Shown: positions 1-11,606 of the stretch, piece by piece
How positions within the stretch are numbered: the first letter of the stretch is position 1
How the letters are laid out: the number at the start of each line of letters is the position of its first letter
Source of the DNA: Gaeumannomyces sp. JS-464
Taxonomy: Eukaryota > Ascomycota > Sordariomycetes > Magnaporthales > Magnaporthaceae
Length of the DNA stretch: 64,000 bases
Direction: 5' to 3'
Assembly (NCBI GenBank): GCA_002197995.1
Contig: NGZR01000009.1
Location: 1 to 64,000 of the forward strand
Made by a program: the position numbers and the translations under genes
The notes under the pieces: model-generated
The model's database searches: none
Seen by the model: the letters and a program-made list of their open reading frames with translations, nothing else
Told to the model about the DNA's origin: nothing

Positions 1-839
1 AGGCCTCAAAAACCTCAGGGCGCCCCCTCCAGTAACTAATTCTCCGCCCCGTGAAACGGGCGGTGGCCAACCCCGGCGCACGATATAACGACGACCCGCT
101 CGGCTATTTCGACGATATTTCCAGGTTTTTTTCGATAATTTAAGCTCAAACGATTAGGGAAACTCGTTATTTAATAAAAAGGAGTTTTAAAAGCGCCGTT
201 AAGCGATTAAAAAAGGCAAACAGCCTGAAAAAGCTGTAAAGGTCCTACGACGTAGTGCACGCTTATAGGGACCTTGGTAAATTAACAAACTACGAAGGCT
301 AGGAAGTGAAGTGAGGCCGGGGCTGCTCGGCAGATCTAGGAGCGGATCCGGCTATATACTGGCGGGGCGTGGCTGCTGCGTTAGTATATCGCGCCGCCCT
401 TTGATGTGCCACCAGCCAGCTATGGCTGGAGCCCGTGCCTGCACTAATGGGAACCGACCCTTTCACAAAAGCTTAAGCTGGTTAAAAAGATTAGAAAAAG
501 TACGCCGGTTAAAAAGGTTAAAAAAGGCAAAGTTAATAAAACCGGTAAAAACTTTTTTAAACGCGGTAAAAAAAAGGCGTTAGAAAATCGCTGCTTTGTT
601 TTAAGCTGTTTACGGTGTGCTTTTATTAGTAAAAATAAAAAAGTAAACTAATTACTGTAATGTGAGTTCTTTTTATAAACCGTTATTAATTTTGCGTTTC
701 GAGTTATTAGTTTAATTTTATAAAAGTTTTTTTTAATTTAACAAGTTTGTTTTGTATAATTATCTTTTAACTACTTATTGCTTTTTAATTCTTTTATTAT
801 TTTTAGTATCCGTTTTAAATTTTAAAAGAAATATTTTAC
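1..839. other. AT-rich decayed repeat sequence
   Basis: No intact gene is visible. The stretch is AT-rich with many TpA steps, as in RIP-mutated fungal repeats. A plus-strand open stretch at about 311-583 ends in a lysine/arginine-rich tract, followed by an out-of-frame Cys-x2-Cys-like trace at about 590-620. This resembles the basic, Cys-bearing relic inside the Copia element near 5436-5690, so this end may be a fragment of a related element. Confidence 0.5.
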
Positions 840-1552
840 TAATAACGTGGTTTATTAGCGAGTGCGACACATTAGCGTGTAGGATATAGGAAATCGCACC
901 GTAAACCCGTTTTTATACAATTAAATAACTCTGTCGGATAGTTATTCCGGCGCATGCATTCGAGGGATTTGGAGGCTTGGGAGGCCTGGGAAGCTCCCAA
1001 GGCCTACAGGGCCCACAAGGCCCACGTGACCTAAAAGCCCAAACCCTTTCGCAGATAAAAGGGGGCCTGTTAGCCCCTTTTCTTGTAGCTAAATCTCCTT
1101 CCTCTTTATGCACAATAAAGAGACTTTTCCAGATTTATAGATCTTTGTTTATCACCTTTAACGGAGGGCTTCGAGCTTGACAGGAGTAACACTCCTACTA
1201 ATAAACTCGGCCATTTTAAGTTTAAACATAACCAAATTTAAACAGGTTACATTTAACTAAGTAGCAAATTTAACTTAATTTTCCTAAATTTTTTTAAATT
1301 TTTATTATTACCTTTTTACTTAAAATCGCATATTTTACACAGTATATTATACAATGTTTCGAACTAACCTTAAAGGGGTAGTAATAAAAATTTAAAAAAA
1401 ATTAAATTTCTTATTTTGTTAAATATAAGCTTTTTAAATCCGGTTAAGTTTGGGTTTAAATTAGCTAAGTTAGCAAAGGGAGGGTATCGAAAAACACGTT
1501 TAATATGAGATTTTGTCGTATCCCACTCGCTAATAAACGAACCACGTTATTA
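840..1552. mobile_element. Non-autonomous pogo-related (MITE-like) element
   Basis: The two ends are imperfect inverted repeats: TAATAACGTGGTTTATTAGC from 840 on the plus strand, and its near reverse complement ending at 1552, with a 4-bp difference. Inside each end, next to a TA, is a degenerate copy of the core TTAGCGAGTGGGCCACGACAC, which forms the perfect terminal repeat of the pogo element at 2672-13599. Counting from that core the unit is 855-1533, 679 bp. No transposase is recognisable inside. A GC-rich patch at about 965-1110 has escaped C-to-T decay. Confidence 0.55.
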
Positions 1553-2003
1553 ATTCGGCAGTTATAAATTAATTTTTAAATTTAGTACTTTAAACGCGTT
1601 TATTAATAAAAGTTATATTAGCGTTGAAAAAATAAATCGTTTTTATATTCTTATAAAGGAAATAATTAAGCTTTAAAAAAAAAACTAATAAAAATTATTA
1701 ATACGCTAATGCTAATTTTTAAAGTATAACTTTTGCTAAATGTAAAACGGTTAAAAAAGCCGCTTTTATTTAAATATAAAATGCCGTTATTTTGCTTAAA
1801 CAATTTGCTTATAATAATATTAAAAAGTAAAAGAAATTTTGTATTACAAAACTAAGCTTAGCACACTTATATTTAGCCATGGATCCGCCGGCCTTTTACG
1901 GGGCCAGCGGACTTTCCCTCCTTTTGCAACAATAAGTTTTTAACTTAGTACCTAGTTGCAGCGCCGTAACATTTTGTAAGTCGAATTTATTTATTTGGTT
2001 AAC

Positions 2004-2040
2004 GTGGTTTATTAGTAAGTGGGCCATATTGTTACAAACA
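2004..2040 (+). repeat. Solitary copy of the terminal-repeat motif
   Basis: The sequence AACGTGGTTTATTAGTAAGT followed by GGGCCATATT matches the left end of the element at 840-1552 and the flank-plus-core of the pogo terminal repeat. No inverted partner was found nearby, so this is probably one end of a third, decayed family member. Confidence 0.4.
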
Positions 2041-2355
2041 GGCTTTTGCTTTTAAAGTAGGGCCGTTTTAAAAAGGTGTTTAAAACAGTACGCTTATTAA
2101 AAGGTTTGGTAAACTTGGTAACAGTAGTTTAATTGCTTGCCTAAAAAAATGCTTTAAAGTTAACTTAGTGTAATAGGCTGGGCTAATAGGTAATAGCTAG
2201 TAGGAGCTTAGGTGATGTTATTTTGTAAAATGAAGAGAAATAGGAAGGAAAAAAGTCGGCTTAGTCCCGGAAGCTGTCCCTAGTTATATATGCATAAAAA
2301 CGGCTTAAAAGTAACCTTTAAGCCTTTTACCCGTGCCACTAGCACGAACCCATAA

Positions 2356-2423
2356 CACTTAGGTTAACTAATGCCGAAGCTTTAATTTAAGCTACCTAAA
2401 ACAGTAGGAAATCCATCTTTTAT
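2356..2423 (+). repeat. Dispersed repeat, copy A
   Basis: This segment, with the core AGGTTAACTAATGCCGAAGC, is repeated with RIP-type differences at 3846-3916. Both copies continue into GACAGTAGGAAATCC-like sequence. Copy B lies inside the TG...CA element that begins at 3257, so copy A probably marks a second fragment of that family. Confidence 0.55.
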
Positions 2424-2456
2424 ACCTATAAGCTTTTTTTTATCTTTACTAGTTTT

Positions 2457-2552
2457 TGGATTTGTAACTTTGTTTTAAGTTTTCGCAAATCCACAAATCC
2501 CTCCTGGATTTGTTGCTTTGTTTTAAGTTTTCGCAAATTTACAAATCCCTCC
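2457..2552 (+). repeat. 48-bp direct tandem duplication
   Basis: Two adjacent 48-bp units (2457-2504 and 2505-2552) both begin TGGATTTGT, contain TTTTAAGTTTTCGCAAAT, and end ACAAATCCCTCC. They differ at only a few positions, mostly C/T or A/G transitions. Confidence 0.8.
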
Positions 2553-2789
2553 TGCTTTAGGTAACCTGTTTGGTTATGTAACTTTTGTTCCTAACGTGAG
2601 CGGGGTAAAGGCACCACTTAAAGCCCTTCCCACCTTGTGTTTTAAAGCTTGCATGCTGGTCGTAACACATATTAGCGAGTGGGCCACGACACCCCGACCT
2701 TTGGTTAATTAACGTGCATGCCAACATAATAACGCTAGGAATCCATTAAACTACTTAGAATTATATACATTAAACATTTTTACTTTTTT

Positions 2790-3256
2790 TTAACAAGTGC
2801 GCGCATTGTGTCCGGTTTTGCCGCAAGTGCCACATCGTTAACGAGTCGTCGTTACCCTTTTTTCCTAACCCTTATAGTCGCGCATTTCTTGCTGTAGCTA
2901 TCCATTTAGCTCCTTTTAGTTTAAAACATTTCGTACTTTATCGATAGCAAGTGACCCTCCGAGTTAAACACGTGTTTTTTTTTGGCCTTTTGGCGTTTGC
3001 TTACTGCCTTGTTCGCTTTTTTAAACGTAAACACTTCGGCTTGGAAAAAAGCCACCTCGTGCATTATCGCCTTCGTCCTTTTTGCAATTTGGTCCACAGC
3101 CGCCAGCATGGGTGTCGGAAAGCTGCCTTGGTGATTGGTAATCCGAGTTTTAATGTGTTCGGACTGCGGAGCTGCTTTTTTGGCTGTCCGCGGCGTTTTA
3201 AAGGTCCAAGGTTCGGCGTCGCTTAGGGGCTCCCTCGGGGGAGTTGGAGTTCGTAG
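2790..3256 (-). pseudogene. Fot1/pogo transposase, C-terminal part (degenerate)
   Basis: The minus strand reads LRTPTPPREPLSDAEPW, then FKTPR, then a region with ITNHQGSFPTP and AVDQIAKRTKAIMHEVAF, followed by a lysine-rich helix and a decayed Cys/His knuckle trace. This is the usual C-terminal tail of Fot1-type transposases. It continues the protein that breaks off at 12376: LRTPTPP is the expected continuation after the VKLR residues there. Confidence 0.75.
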
Positions 3257-3845
3257 TGTATAGATATAGGGTTTTAATTAGGGCGTGCTTGCGCTAATTA
3301 CAGTAATTAACAGGGTTACGTTTAGTTGGTACAGGCCTTGTTAAGCACTACAAGTAGTGCTAGCAAAGCCCCAAGCTTAGTGGGTGGTACAGGCTTGTAT
3401 TGCAAGGAGGGGGCGCTAACAGTCGCCTTTTTATATACCCTCCGACATCGATCCTGCGGGCCCCCCTCCCAAAAGGGCTTTAATGCCGCACGCGATTTTC
3501 CGAAAAATTATTTTGTATAAGGAAATTAAAAAATCGACCCACGGCCACCAAAGCCATCTTTACGTTAGGCTTTTAAATTTAACTTGTTCGGATTACCGCA
3601 TAATACGGATCGAGGTCCTTTATCCCAATAACGCTACGCCAAACTGCCGGCGTATTACGCTTTTAAACGATAAACTACCAATGTTTACGAACGTGGTAGC
3701 AGCCGGGTGTTACAATTAGGGGTTTGCTCTTAGGGTAGGGCACTTCGGGGGTGAAAAGGACAGTATCGCTAGTCTGGTGGACAAGGGGGAACACGTGACT
3801 TAAAAGGACAATTTAATTGCTTGCTTTAGGGAATGCCTGGGAGCT

Positions 3846-3916
3846 AACTTAGGTTAACTAATGCCGAAGCCTTAGTTAAAAGCTACTTAGGACAGTAGGA
3901 AATCCTTCCTTTTTTA
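3846..3916 (+). repeat. Dispersed repeat, copy B
   Basis: This is the partner of 2356-2423. It shares AGGTTAACTAATGCCGAAGC and the downstream GACAGTAGGAAATCC. Differences are mainly C/T and A/G transitions. It lies inside the TG...CA element. Confidence 0.55.
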
Positions 3917-4014
3917 TAGCCGTCGCTTGTTTTACGTTTTCCTTAAATATGTTAGCTATGTTTATAGCTAACATATCCTCGTTTAGGTTACGTGTCGCTT
4001 AGGTTACGTGTCGC

Positions 4015-4591
4015 TTAGTTACGTACCGAAAGCGTTGGTAAAAGCTGCCTCGGCCTTTCTTTCCTTCCGGTCGCCTCGCACCTCGCCGTGGGGAGCGCGG
4101 TCGTAACAGGGTGGTTCCAAAAACCCCCCGCTTGGCTTCGCCTTTTTTCCCGGCACACCCGCCGGTTAAACGCACTACTACCACCGCTGCGCTTACAACG
4201 CCCCGGCGTTTTATACGCCCTTTTGCCAATTGCCCCGCTTACTAACAAGGTGCGCCGGAATACGGCCCGACTTCCGTATGCCTTCGGGTTTAATTTGCTA
4301 GCCGCTGTAATAGCAGCACTATGGCCTAGTGTATATAGCTTAAGTAGCGCTAACACGTTATATGCCTTTTGGAAAGCAGGGACTGGTAAATCCCGATTAG
4401 CTAACGTTAAATATACTCTCTCTCTTTTTCTTTTTTCCAAATTTAACTTGTGCGTTTTTCACCCCTGCTTCGGCGCGTGCAGGGTAGGTGAATTAGGTAG
4501 CCTCACAACGGCTAACTTAGGCGCTATAACACGCTGTGGGCCGACTTTGTGCACAAATCCACAAAAGTACCGGGTAGGTAATACAAGGTAA
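4015..4591. other. GC-rich patch with overlapping open frames, unrecognised
   Basis: Open frames of 141 codons (minus, 4015-4440) and 167 codons (plus, 4088-4591) overlap here. Base composition differs sharply from the AT-rich surroundings and shows little RIP decay. Neither translation resembles a family I know, and both show the frame-shared composition expected of a GC-rich non-coding segment. No function is assigned. Confidence 0.3.
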
Positions 4592-4686
4592 GTAGTGCGG
4601 GATAGGTAAGGTTTGTACACCTAACCTTAATGTAAAAAGGACGTGCTAAAGTACCGCTCCACTACATAAACCAAAAAATCCAACAG

Positions 4687-4707
4687 TTTAATCACTTCGT
4701 GATTAAA
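4687..4707. repeat. Perfect 9-bp hairpin beside the Copia insertion site
   Basis: TTTAATCAC and GTGATTAAA are perfect inverted copies around a TTC loop. The hairpin ends three bases before the 5-bp target duplication of the Copia element (4710-4714). Confidence 0.6.
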
Positions 4708-4714
4708 CCTTTTG

Positions 4715-4950
4715 TGTTAATAAAAGTGGTACTTTTGTAAGCATGGAAATTTCCAAAAGGAATAAATAAAAAATTTATAAATTTGGAACTGGTGTTTGTA
4801 ATAATGCATGTTTATGTAGAAATTTAGTTACAAAAAGGGGATTACAAAATCCCTTTTTGTAGGCTCGTGGGAGCGCACGGCCCGTGGGCTTGCGGCTTTA
4901 CGAAGCGTGGGCCTTTTTTAAATGCACGCGTTAAATCACGTGGATTAACA
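4715..4950 (-). repeat. Copia LTR (3' LTR relative to element)
   Basis: This 236-bp copy begins TGTTAATAAAAGTGGTAC and ends CACGTGGATTAACA. It is near-identical to 12049-12283 apart from mostly transition differences. Confidence 0.9.
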
Positions 4951-5435
4951 CTGGCAATTTTTCTTTAAACGCGTGCATCGGTAAATGCTCGTTTTCCAAA
5001 TCCCGGGATTTTACAATACTAATAACAAAGGAATTCGGATTTAGTAACCTGCTTTAAAACAAAGGAAAAAGGGCAAAAGGACTGTGTTAAATATCGGTAA
5101 AAACTGTAAATAAGGACTATAAATAGGAAAATAAAAAGTGGGGCAATGTTTGGTTAAACGCTCGTAAAATTAGGTAATGCCGGATTAAATGCGCATAATA
5201 GCAGTGAATAAACTTAATAAAGATTTATTGGGCCGTGTGCGTGCTAATCGGTGTAATAGGAAGAAGCAAATCGGAAGTATAACTTAAAAGGCTTGGGATA
5301 TTTCAAAAGCCGTAAGCTTTAATCGTTGTGATTTGGAACTTAATCCTTACAATTACAAATATCGATATCCCCGCTGCCTGCCTACCTGTTTGCCGATTTT
5401 TGCTTTACTATTTTACTGCTCGACTAATTACCGCG

Positions 5436-5690
5436 ATGGTGTCCACTCGTTTTAAAGGAGCTAGCAAAGGCAAATCCGTTAAAAAAGGTTAAGTTAGCGT
5501 TAAAACGGTTTTAAATAGTGGCGTTAAAAAAACTCGTGCTAAAAAGGGAAAAGGCAAATCCTTTGCTCGCCCGCGCTTTGCAAAGGGCAAACAAAGATCG
5601 TTTTTATGCTTAAATTGTTTTAACTCTCTTTTGGCCGGCAAGTTTAATAAAATTAGGTGCTTTAACACCGAGCCGGCCGGCAACCGTTGC
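5436..5690 (+). pseudogene. Basic, Cys-bearing reading-frame relic antisense to Copia pol
   Basis: From the ATG at 5436 the plus strand reads a lysine-rich stretch with one in-frame stop (near 5489), then KKTRAKKGKGKSF, then FLCLNCFNSLLAGKFNKIRC, ending at a TAG at 5690-5692. It lies between the 3' LTR and the reverse transcriptase relic, on the opposite strand to pol. The basic stretch followed by a Cys pair resembles small lysine-rich, Cys-knuckle proteins often seen near fungal repeats. That comparison is from memory and function is unknown. A similar trace occurs at 311-620. Confidence 0.35.
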
Positions 5691-7499
5691 TAGTCCTATG
5701 CTTTTTGGTTATTCGTGCTAACCGTTGTAAGTAATTTCTTAGGCTTTGGTTTGCTAATCTTTTGCGCTAACGACCGGTAATTTTAAAATCGCAATGGCTT
5801 TAGCCAAAAAGTTTATAACTAAATACTTCCGCGAAACTATTATTAACAAAGTATAATGGCTAATCTTTTGTTTAACTGCTCCAATGCCTTATTAACCGTG
5901 CTTTCGCTATTCCTAAAATTTCGCGAAATGGCGTACTACCACCAAATGCATAATCCTTTTTAAAAAGGAGGAATAAGCCGGTAAGGTTAACGCTAATTTT
6001 ATTAAAATAAGTGCTGCTAAACGGAAAGCGGCAGGCCGCGTTGCCGCTTAGCGTATATTTAATGCGGCGTTTTTAAAAGCAAAAAACAGTTTATTTAAAG
6101 CTTTTAACGATAACGAGGATAAAGACGAAAGATGGCCGAAAAGGGAAAAAAGAATAAAAATGCTAATAATATCGATAAATAAGCTGGTAATGTGTCCGGT
6201 AATGGTAAAGGTTTTTTTTAAAGCTTAAAATGGTTGTTCGTGGGATCGTTTTCCGGTTGTTTTAGCGTTTTGGTAATTTCGTTTTTCTTAATCACATTGT
6301 TAGCCATTTTTAGGTTATAACAAATCGATTTTAACCGCTTTTCCTCGCTTTTTTTTATTGTTTTTTTCGCGCTTTACCCAACCTTCGATTCGTACCGTTA
6401 TCGTATTGCTTAATAACTAAATTTTCCAAAGCTTTATTTAGCTAATCTTTAATTATTACGTTTGGCCGAATTATTTAATCCTGCGATCCAGCGGATTTTC
6501 GTCGATTTCCGCGGCTTTCGTAGGATTTTTTAAATGCTATAATATCGATTATAAGCTTTTTTTCCGCTTTATACCTAATTGTACAAGCATTAATACAGCG
6601 AAAAGCTATCGGTGCAAATTATTAGCTTCGGGGCTTTTTGGTTTAGCTTTTTAAAAATCGTTACGAGCGTTAAATTAAAAACGTAGGCTATATTAAACCC
6701 GCTAACCATTTCGTAAATTTCACTTGCGAAAACGCTTTTCGTAACCCTTTTGCATTTAATTAACGTTTAATGCAAAATGTTCCCGATTAGCTAAAAGCTG
6801 GTTTTTTAATCGTTAAATTTTTCATTGCTTAATACAATTACGAACCCGATTTGTAAACTTAGGTTTAAATTGTTTGCGAATAATCCGTCCACAAGAACGT
6901 AAAAGTTGGTTTTTTACAAATCCAATGGAACGTATTTTAGCCTTTTTTAAACGTTGTCGATTTGCCATTTAATTTTTTTATTTAGCTTAACCACGTTTTT
7001 TTATCCCGGGTTTTTGGCTTACGCCGTTACGGAATAGTCGAATGCGGCTTTCGGTTAGCATATGAAACTAATATATGCGTTTTAAGCTTTTAAACGATAT
7101 ATTTATAGCTTAAGCTTTTTAAATCGGTTTTTATTAGCTCGAGCTTTTCATTTTATTTCTTTTATCGAACTTCGAGCCTATAATTTCTTATTAGGATTTT
7201 GCACCCGTTAAAGTCGGCTTCGTTTCCCGGCTTAAAAATCGATTTCGGTTTTACACGAAAGCCTGCTTTTTAAATCGCTAATTCTTTTTTTATTAAAAAG
7301 TCCGGATTTTTAAAATTTAAAATGTCGTTTATTTGCATGCCTACAATTTCAAAGCTTTGTTCGCTTTCCGAAATAAGCAAATAAAAATCGTAGCTCGACG
7401 TTTGGCAATTTAAGCGCTTTTATAATGCTTTTGGCAAGTAACGAACCAGTGCAAACTTAATTCCGCGATCCCGTAAAAAGGCTTAATTACTTTAAGCAA

Positions 7500-7960
7500 C
7501 GTGCCCGGCTTAAACCATGCTAACAACTTTTTAAGTAAACGCAGAAAAACGTTTTTTTGCAGTTTTAATTCCAACTAGGTGTACGCTTAGCTAATATTTC
7601 GGATTATTAAATTAAACTTTATAAGCGTAAGCGATAATGCGATCGCTAGGATTAATCGTTAGCTGCATTTTATAATTGTGGGAAATTGCGTAAAAATGTT
7701 ATGTTTTTCCTCGTTGTTATATTTTATAGCCACAAGTTTCGATTTTTTAAAAAGCTTCGAGGTTTGCCTTTTAACTTCGTTTATAATTCGTAATCCAAAA
7801 ATCGTGGCTCCGTTAAGGGTTTTTCCAATAATCGGCTTAATTACTTTAGCGCCGATAAGTGCGTTTAGTTTTTATTGGGTTAATTATTTAAATGGTGGAC
7901 CGGGAGCTGTGATTTTGCCTTTTTGTTTAAGTCGGATCGCTAACTGGTAGGATTAGTGCT
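7500..7960 (-). pseudogene. Copia reverse transcriptase relic
   Basis: One minus-strand frame reads, with in-frame stops, through IFGLRIINEVK, then KLFKKSKLVAIKYNNEEK, then FTQFPTIIK, RLILAIA, and RNIS-AYT. This aligns by eye with the conserved fungal Copia reverse transcriptase block (FNSRFVDEIK...KSRLV...DEGK...TQSPTIQR...RLIL...LRDITQAY). The catalytic YVDD region downstream is not recognisable. Confidence 0.75.
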
Positions 7961-8166
7961 TTTTAGCGCTTAAAAACGTCGTGTGCATTTGCCGAGGGCT
8001 TCGTTTTACTGCAATTGTTAGTTATGCGTTTTTACGAAAGCGACTTCGTTTGTTAAAAACCTTAGGTAATACCGTAATTTTAAACAAAATGGTTGGTTTA
8101 ATTTTAGGGCTTTTTGTTTTATTGTTTTACGGCTTTCTTTTTCAGGGGTTTTTTTCGGCGTTTTAG

Positions 8167-8403
8167 CTATTTGGGCTTAAAGTACTCGAAGGGTGCTAGC
8201 TGCTTTTCGGATTTTTGCACGATAGGTTTTTTTGCTTTATGGTAAAGTTTAACCACCGTGCTTTTAAAAGTCGCGTTGCCGTTAATCGTTTCCACCGTAA
8301 CTAACGTGTTTGTTATAAATAAAACCTTATAAGGGCCTTGCCATCCGTCCTTTTCCCGGAATACCAAAACCTCGCTTTTTAAAGCTAAAAAGCTCGGAAA
8401 CAC
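8167..8403 (-). pseudogene. Copia integrase C-terminal region relic
   Basis: The intact 78-codon minus-strand stretch contains VLVFREKDGWQGPYKVLFI and, later, FKSTVVKLYH. These are the typical motifs between integrase and reverse transcriptase in fungal Copia polyproteins (V-REK-GW-GPYKV ... F-STVVKPY). Confidence 0.8.
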
Positions 8404-9138
8404 CCGTTTTATGTTCGGTTCGTTACGTGCAGCCAGTGCTTCCTACACACGTTGCTTATCGTGTAAAATCCGGATTTTTATTATAGCTTTTTTAATTGCA
8501 GCGGCTTTTTGTACCTGGGTTTGTAAAGGTGGCGATTTGTTATTAATTCGAAGCATTGCTCTAAAAACGAGCAGTGTAGGGACAAGTCCGTCGGGGCCGG
8601 CCGTGTCGTTTACGGCTTTTACTGCTTTTTAAAGCACTAATTCGAAGTGCATAATTGGGCACTTTTGTCGGATAATATTAAAAGCCCGGCGTAAAAAAGC
8701 GTAATATTTCTTAATTTTGCCGATTAACCAATGCGCTTCGATTGGGACCTGCTTATAAGCGATTTTAAAAAGCTTTGCTTTCGTTTAAAATTCGCTCGCG
8801 GCGAAGTTGGTACTGGCATCGTAAAAAATCACGTTAAAAGGCTTTAAATAAACGTCGATTTAACACCGTTTAAAAGCTTTTCACGTTTTTTTTGCCGATA
8901 TGTTTTTAAAAAGCGCTATAATATTAAAAGCTGTGCTCGCATTAATCACGTAAAAAATTGGCTTGTAATCGACGTAAAACACGTTTATAATTATCTCGTA
9001 GTTAAAATCGATGTCGTTTTAAAGTTTAAATCGAAAGCGTTATAATGCAGGACTTTTTTTTTAACAAAAATGGCACACTTAATTAATTATTGCGAAAGCG
9101 TCGCGATTAGCCTCGTGCTTTGCACGCTTTAAAACGTT

Positions 9139-9504
9139 TTAAAGTTTATTGACAAATAAGTGCCCAAAGCGCTTATATACGCGCTTTAGCTCGGCCTTCG
9201 TAAGGAAAACTGCTTCCGCGATTTTTATTTCCGTTATAAAGCTAACTGCCGTCGTAACGTGGGTAACGTCGTTAAGAAAAAACCAAAGGTGGCCGTGCCT
9301 TTTTATAATCGGGACGCGCGTACCGTCGTTTTTTATAAGCTCGTTACGCGTGTTATTTAGGTAAACGTGCAATGCATTTATATTTGCAAAGCACAGCAGG
9401 AAAGGGGTTAAAGTTGGAATTATAAAAAACGTGATTTGGCCGATTGGGGTCGGAATAGTGATTTTTCCGATGCTGGAAACGGCTTTTTTTAATCCGAAAA
9501 TCAC
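9139..9504 (-). pseudogene. Copia protease/GAG-pre-integrase relic
   Basis: The intact 121-codon minus-strand stretch includes TPFLLCFANINALHVYLNN and ends FLTKAELKRVYKRFGHLFV. The latter is a decayed copy of the GAG-pre-integrase signature (LTE-ELR-LHRRFGHPS) of fungal Copia elements. It lies upstream of the integrase relic as expected. Confidence 0.8.
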
Positions 9505-11150
9505 GCGTTTTTTGTGCCCGTTTATATTAACAACGAAATCTGGCCTATAGCGTTAAAATGCGTGGACTTAATCCTTTCCAGCCGTAAAGGTTATTATTGC
9601 ACTTATATTTGGAAAGATCTTTTATTATTGCTTAGTGCTTCGAATTTTATGTTAAACCAGTACCTAATCCGTAAGGATTAGTAATAAATCTTGCCAAATT
9701 CCTAAGTTTTAGCGCTTATAAATGCGGTAGGTAAAAGCCTTTTTAATTAGGTACGCGGCCGTGGCGAAGGTTATAAAGTATTTGCTTTTATAATCCTCCT
9801 TTTTTTTGTTTTTTAATCGTTAAAATTAAAAGATGGCTATTCCTTTTTGTTAATGCTTTCGGGCTTTATTAATGCGAGGAATTGGGTATACCCTTTGCGT
9901 GGTTTGTTTTATGCTTTTTTTTTGTGCTTTCCACTGCTTTTTAAATCGTCGTTATTTCTTAAAAAAGTGGCGTGTCGATTTGCAATCCGGCTTTTTGCAA
10001 ATCCAGTAACCGCGTATATATAGGCGTAAACGGGGGCTTAGTCGAAAGGATTTAAGTTTATATGCTCAGTTTTAACTTTTATTAGTTATCCCTTTTGCGA
10101 TTTTTATAATTTTTAAACTTCCGTTTTACAAAATAAATGCCGGAAGGTTATGCGTTTTTTTTACTCGCATTATGCTTTTAAACTGGGAAAATAGGCTTTT
10201 AAAAGTCTTATTGGGATTTATAAAAACGGTTTTAAACTCCGACACGTTTTAAATTGCTTTTAAAATGCTCGCAATTAGCTGGTTTTCTTTTGGTAAAAAG
10301 GTTCGAAAGCGCGTTAACAGTTTTGCAACTTATTTAGGAAAGTTTGCAAAACTTTTATGTTAAATTTGTTTACGTTGGCGATTTTTAAACGGATTATTTG
10401 GAAAGTAATCGAGTTTTAATCCGTATAGTATAATAATCGGTTAACTTTAATATCAAAGTGCTTTTTAAAAATTATGTAAATCTTTCGAAAGGTAAGGCTA
10501 ATGCCGATATATCGGGTGTACCACTGTTTAGCTTTACCTTAAAATGCCAAAGGAAAAATCGCATGGAGCTGTGGAAGTGGTATTTCGAAAGTTTCGCATG
10601 TGGTTGCGAAAAACAAAATTTTGTCGTCCAAAATATCGTATGGATTACCGGAATAGCTGTACTCCTTATCCCACGCGCTTTGGAATGCTTTTATTAAGCT
10701 TTTGTTAACGGCGGCGTTAAGCACCTTTTTAAAAGGAAGTTATTTGTATAGTAACTTCGCAAACGCCGGGGTTTTATATCGGGGACGTAGTGTTTTTACA
10801 TCCTGTAATCCATCGATCGGCTAAATGGTTTTCCCACGATCCTTTTGCTTTATGTATTACTTATAATAGGACCTTTATATATACGTGGGTTAAGTGTTCG
10901 TTAAAGTTAAAAATTGGTTGCTTAAGGGATTAATGCGGTTTCGGGTAGGAAAAGGGGTTGTAAAGGGTTTAAAAGCGGTGGTTTAATTGCTTAAGGGATT
11001 AGTGCGCTTTCGGGAACGGTAATTTTTAATAAAAAAAGAAGTTAAGGGCTTTAGGACTTTATCCATGGAAAGAGTAAAAGAGATTCGATAAAAACGAAAT
11101 AAAGCCCTGGTTTAGCGTTTTAGCGATTTTTAAATTTCATTTCCGCTAGT

Positions 11151-11606
11151 TTATTGCTCGGCGGTAGGCTTCGCTAACGAAGTGGCGGGTCGCATTGCTC
11201 CGAAGGCATTTATAATAGTAATTAAAGGATTGGCTTTTAAAAAGGTTATGCGATCCTGGAAAGCAAAAAAGTGTAATCCTATGGTAGGAGTTATTGTCCT
11301 AAAAACTAACTCCCATCGCATAACTTGCATAATCCTTTCGCTAAGCTTTCCTTTTAATAGGCCGGGTATAAAAATCCTATAATCTTCCAAATGCTTTTTA
11401 AAAACGCGGGTAATCCGTAAATCGAGGTCGTCGAAGTGCTTTGCTTCCCACCTCGCGTAGTTTTTAAGTACGTTGTTTAAAAGGTTATCGCTATATGTGT
11501 TACCGTAAAAAAGCAATGTTTTAAGCATCCATACGTTCCGGCGAGTAATGAAAGCTTGGTTTGGTAATCTTTCAAAATTATATGATGGATTTAATAGGAA
11601 GGGCAT
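11151..11606 (-). pseudogene. Possible Copia gag-region relic
   Basis: A 151-codon minus-strand open stretch lies just inside the 5' LTR, where gag is expected. It includes a helical, charged region with LLKGKLSERIMQVMRWE. I recognise no specific domain. The assignment rests only on position within the element. Confidence 0.3.
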
